The notes under the pieces: generated by a model
What the model was told of the DNA's origin: nothing
The model's database searches: none
Seen by the model: the letters and a program-made list of their open reading frames with translations, nothing else
Origin: Lachnospiraceae bacterium
Lineage (GTDB): Bacteria; Bacillota; Clostridia; Lachnospirales; Lachnospiraceae
Direction of reading: 5' to 3'
Assembly (NCBI GenBank): GCA_014804655.1
Contig: JAAUZK010000019.1
Location: forward strand, 1-48,163
DNA length: 48,163 nt
Part shown: positions 46,175-48,163 of the stretch, in pieces
Layout of the letters: each line of letters starts with the position of its first letter
Numbering within the stretch: position 1 is the first letter of the stretch
Position numbers and translations under genes: made by a program

Positions 46175-46230
46175 CCGTGAGGGTGGTAGAACAGTAGGTT
46201 CAGGCCGTGTGGCTACTATCATCGAGTAAT
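46175..46230 (+). repeat. attR: displaced original 3' end of tuf
   Basis: Encodes the same EF-Tu C-terminus as attL ([17 protein letters not shown], stop). It uses ATC codons where attL uses ATT, so this copy better fits the ATC-rich tuf body and is probably the original host end. It has no start codon and no gene of its own. Confidence 0.88.
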
Positions 46231-46248
46231 ATTGATTTTTTGCGCTGT

Positions 46249-46265
46249 GGTAACGATCTGGTAAC
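46249..46265 (+). repeat. GGTAAC box pair with 11-bp period just outside attR
   Basis: GGTAAC-gatct-GGTAAC starts 18 bp after attR. The 11-bp period equals that of the GGTGCCA pairs. The gap 46231-46489 has no other visible gene. Confidence 0.45.
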
Positions 46266-46409
46266 AAAAAAGCAAAAGAAGAATACGGATAAAATCTGGA
46301 GGAAAACCTTGAAAACCTAGTAAAAAGAATGTGGAAATGAATAACCCATTTTAGGGCTTAAAATAAACGATCATGTCCTTAGAATCTGGTAGTACAGGGA
46401 ATATGGGTG

Positions 46410-46418
46410 TGTTATAAT
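46410..46418 (+). promoter_or_regulatory. Extended -10 promoter of the GNAT gene
   Basis: TGT-TATAAT with TATAAT at 46413-46418, about 70 bp before the start codon; -35 weak. Confidence 0.5.
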
Positions 46419-46489
46419 CATATAGACAGCAAACATGAAATTTTCAATAAAGATATGAGAGATATTGATTTCTGATAGAGGGCAATGAA

Positions 46490-47329
46490 ATGGCAGCCGA
46501 AATTACAATATGCAGAACTTTAAATCCTGGGGAATACTTGAAACAAATTGATATGAATGATGCTGACACTGATTTTATCAATGCAGTATCTGAAAATGAT
46601 GAAAACATTTACTCTGTTTTGTATCAGGAATCGACGGTTGGTCTGGCTCTGTCGGAGAAAGGCAGATATGCATTTTTGTACATATATATTTTCCCGGCTT
46701 ACCGACGCAGAGGATTTGGTAAGGCTGCAGCTCTGTTGCTTGAGCAGGAATTGTATACTTGCAATCCTGTAAATATTTCAACCTATTACCGCACCGATAA
46801 TTGCATAGCGAATAAATTAGCAAAGGACTGCGGTTATATAAAAGAATTTTCATCAGATTACATGGTTTATTCAGGACCGCGTTTTGAGCCGATGACAGTT
46901 CCTGTCAGACAATATAAGGATGAAGATTATCCAGAGGCACATTCAATGTATGCCGAGGCTTTTCATTTGATGCGTCTTAGTACCGGGTGTTTTCCGGATT
47001 CGGTTCCGGAACCCGCAAGTGAGGAAGGGCGGAAATATTGGTCGGATACGGAAAATGAGCGTCTGGTCTTTCTAAACGGAGAAGAAATTGTAGGATATGC
47101 CCACATAGAAGGAAGTGAGATCGGCAGTGTGTCTGTTAAGCCGGATTGTCAGGGCAAGGGTATAGGGAAAGTCTTTGTGAAATATATTGTTAATATGCTT
47201 ATAAATAACGGATATACAAATGTTTTTCTATATTGTGTTGTTGGAAATAATCGAGCGAGGCACTTATATGACGAACTTGGATTTATCACGGTATATCGCA
47301 ATGATTATGCAAAAAAGAAGATACAGTGA
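46490..47329 (+). CDS. Two-domain GNAT-family N-acetyltransferase
   Basis: 279 residues with two acetyltransferase folds. The first (about 1-125) has the acetyl-CoA loop FPAYRRRGFGKAAALLLEQEL (R/Q-x-x-G-x-G/A pattern). The second (about 135-279) has VKPDCQGKGIGKVFVKYIVNML and the C-terminal NNRARHLYDELGFITVYRNDY. Both loops look intact, so either domain could bind acetyl-CoA. The acceptor cannot be predicted. GAGGG 7 bp before the ATG. Confidence 0.88.
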   Translation: MAAEITICRTLNPGEYLKQIDMNDADTDFINAVSENDENIYSVLYQESTVGLALSEKGRYAFLYIYIFPAYRRRGFGKAAALLLEQELYTCNPVNISTYYRTDNCIANKLAKDCGYIKEFSSDYMVYSGPRFEPMTVPVRQYKDEDYPEAHSMYAEAFHLMRLSTGCFPDSVPEPASEEGRKYWSDTENERLVFLNGEEIVGYAHIEGSEIGSVSVKPDCQGKGIGKVFVKYIVNMLINNGYTNVFLYCVVGNNRARHLYDELGFITVYRNDYAKKKIQ

Positions 47330-47420
47330 TAACTTTAGCCTGATATGTCCCTATGCAATATGAAAATCATATTTAGTAGATTTTAGCCTGTTGCTTAATG
47401 CTGGCAAGGAGGAAATTAAC

Positions 47421-47771
47421 ATGAAGAAATGGTACGATGAAGAATACGAATGGGAAATAGAAGTGATAGGGTTTAATAAAGACAATGAGGAAACAGAAAG
47501 ATTCTGCCGGAATGGTGAGGAGATCGGAGATAAATATACCTGTACTTACGGTTGTCCTGTAAATGCGCAAGGACAGGGGATTTGTTCTAAAGTAATGATG
47601 ATGATGTATCCCATTATGGAAGCGGTCAGAAGTGGCGGAGATTTAGAGAATATAGGCGGAGACAGTAAATACAGTAAGGTTATTATGTGCCCGGACGGCT
47701 GCGTTTTGTTCAGACTGACAGCGAAACCACTGGGGAATCAAAATTTTTTCAAGGGTAAGTTTTTTGATTAA
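47421..47771 (+). CDS. TIGR04076-like small protein
   Basis: 116 residues from the ATG at 47421 (MKKWYDEEYEWEIEVIGF), with AAGGAGG upstream; a TTG at 47391 has no such site. It resembles the TIGR04076 group by its pattern: an N-terminal beta segment, CPVNAQGQGICSKVMMMMYPIMEAVRSGGDL, then CPDGCVLFRLTAKP. Five cysteines (CRNGEE, CTYGCP, ICSK, CPDGC) suggest metal or redox chemistry. Function of the family is not known. Confidence 0.7.
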   Translation: MKKWYDEEYEWEIEVIGFNKDNEETERFCRNGEEIGDKYTCTYGCPVNAQGQGICSKVMMMMYPIMEAVRSGGDLENIGGDSKYSKVIMCPDGCVLFRLTAKPLGNQNFFKGKFFD

Positions 47772-47836
47772 AATAAGAATATTTATCCTTCTGTTGCTGC
47801 GAAAACGATTAAGCTGGCTTAGGGTGAATTTAGTAC

Positions 47837-47888
47837 TTGTAAAGGCAGGTCATAGGATGTATAATTAATTAAAATATTTAATTAATTA
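47837..47888 (+). promoter_or_regulatory. Promoter overlapped by an AT palindrome
   Basis: TTGTAA (47837-47842), 17 bp, TATAAT (47860-47865). A palindrome with 12-bp arms TAATTAATTAAA/TTTAATTAATTA around ATA (47862-47888) covers the -10 and the transcript start, the usual place for a repressor operator. Confidence 0.6.
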
Positions 47889-47918
47889 ATTCGAAGCAAA
47901 GATGAGAGGGGGATTGCG

Positions 47919-48163
47919 TTGCAGTTTGATATTAAGAGATTTGAGAATATAAGACTGGAAATCGGTACGGGTAAGAACTGTTTTTCCATGAAACGGGGCA
48001 GCTTTGTATATAGGCAGAAAAATGTAAGAATGCAGAAGCTGTATTTGGGGAAAAAAGTAGCACTTCCGGATGGATTTGAACTGCACTATGAGAGTAAGGC
48101 AGGAAGGTATGCAGGGAAAATATGCGCAAAAGTGCAGGAAAACAGGCTGCAGATAATCTGTAG
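47919..48163 (+). CDS. Unrecognised protein, N-terminal part (3' end outside window)
   Basis: 81 complete codons from a TTG at 47919 (MQFDIKRFENIRLEIGTGKNCFSMKRGSFVYRQKNV...), preceded by GAGAGGGGGA. The frame is open at the window end (the TAG at 48161 is out of frame). No signal peptide or membrane helix; basic and beta-strand-like. Too little is visible to name it. It is the first gene behind the palindromic promoter at 47837. Confidence 0.6.
   Translation, partial: MQFDIKRFENIRLEIGTGKNCFSMKRGSFVYRQKNVRMQKLYLGKKVALPDGFELHYESKAGRYAGKICAKVQENRLQIIC

Larger units (their letters stand above)
42155..46230. mobile_element. Decayed integrative element in the 3' end of tuf (about 4.0 kb)
   Basis: Bounded by 56-bp direct repeats of the tuf end, with GGTGCCA box pairs 85-105 bp inside each repeat. 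Content in order: XRE regulator (minus), truncated Mob relaxase pseudogene, small helical protein, Lnt homologue. The interior is clearly more AT-rich than the ribosomal genes. No tyrosine or serine integrase ORF is left, so the element is probably immobile alone, though it might be mobilised in trans. Confidence 0.82.

Noticed and set aside
46175..46230. Right tuf end considered as a remnant of a second tuf gene
   Set aside because: Only 56 bp match, with an abrupt boundary at CCGTGAGGG and no tuf similarity upstream; an att site explains it better.
42295..46265. Short repeats GGTGCCA and GGTAAC considered as a CRISPR remnant
   Set aside because: Boxes are 6-7 bp with 4-5 bp gaps and only two per cluster; no spacer-repeat pattern or cas genes.

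Overview
The window looks like a chromosomal segment of a motile Gram-positive anaerobe of the Lachnospiraceae (Clostridia). The basis is the gene content (flagellin, FliD, Firmicutes-type SecE, RpoB/RpoC as separate genes, an L10 leader) and protein style. I cannot name a genus from sequence alone.

Region 1 (1-22.5 kb) lies between a flagellin gene (3' end only) and a fliD-type cap gene. It is filled with glycan genes: four CgeB-like glycosyltransferases, an 805-aa DUF4422 plus glycosyltransferase fusion, three GT2+TPR glycosyltransferases, two StrF-domain proteins (one fused to GT2 and a methyltransferase) with a split/fused helper domain, and a UDP-galactopyranose mutase coupled to a small HTH regulator. 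The likely job is glycosylation of flagellin; the substrate is inferred from position only. Unrelated passengers are an AAA ATPase with a DUF234 tail, a DtxR/MntR-like regulator and a lone biotin-dependent carboxyltransferase.

Region 2 (22.8-42.2 kb) is the classic transcription/translation block: rpmG-secE-nusG-rplK-rplA, then rplJ-rplL, rpoB-rpoC, rpsL-rpsG-fusA and tuf. It departs from the textbook in several places: a CapA-family gene and an unrecognised gene sit between rplA and the L10 leader; perfect double-hairpin repeats sit in the rplK and rplJ leaders; and the rpsL promoter lies inside the hairpin that terminates rpoBC.

Region 3 (42.2-46.2 kb) is a decayed integrative element inserted at the 3' end of tuf. 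The last 56 bp of tuf is duplicated 4,020 bp downstream with 3 mismatches, so both copies spell the same EF-Tu C-terminus. Just inside each end is the same pair of GGTGCCA boxes spaced 11 bp, typical in form of integrase arm sites. The element carries an XRE regulator, a truncated and interrupted Mob relaxase, a small coiled-coil protein and an AT-rich homologue of apolipoprotein N-acyltransferase (Lnt). No integrase gene remains.

Region 4 (46.2-48.2 kb) holds a two-domain GNAT acetyltransferase, a TIGR04076-like protein and the start of an unrecognised gene behind a palindromic operator-like promoter. No tRNA, rRNA, CRISPR array or intact insertion sequence was seen.
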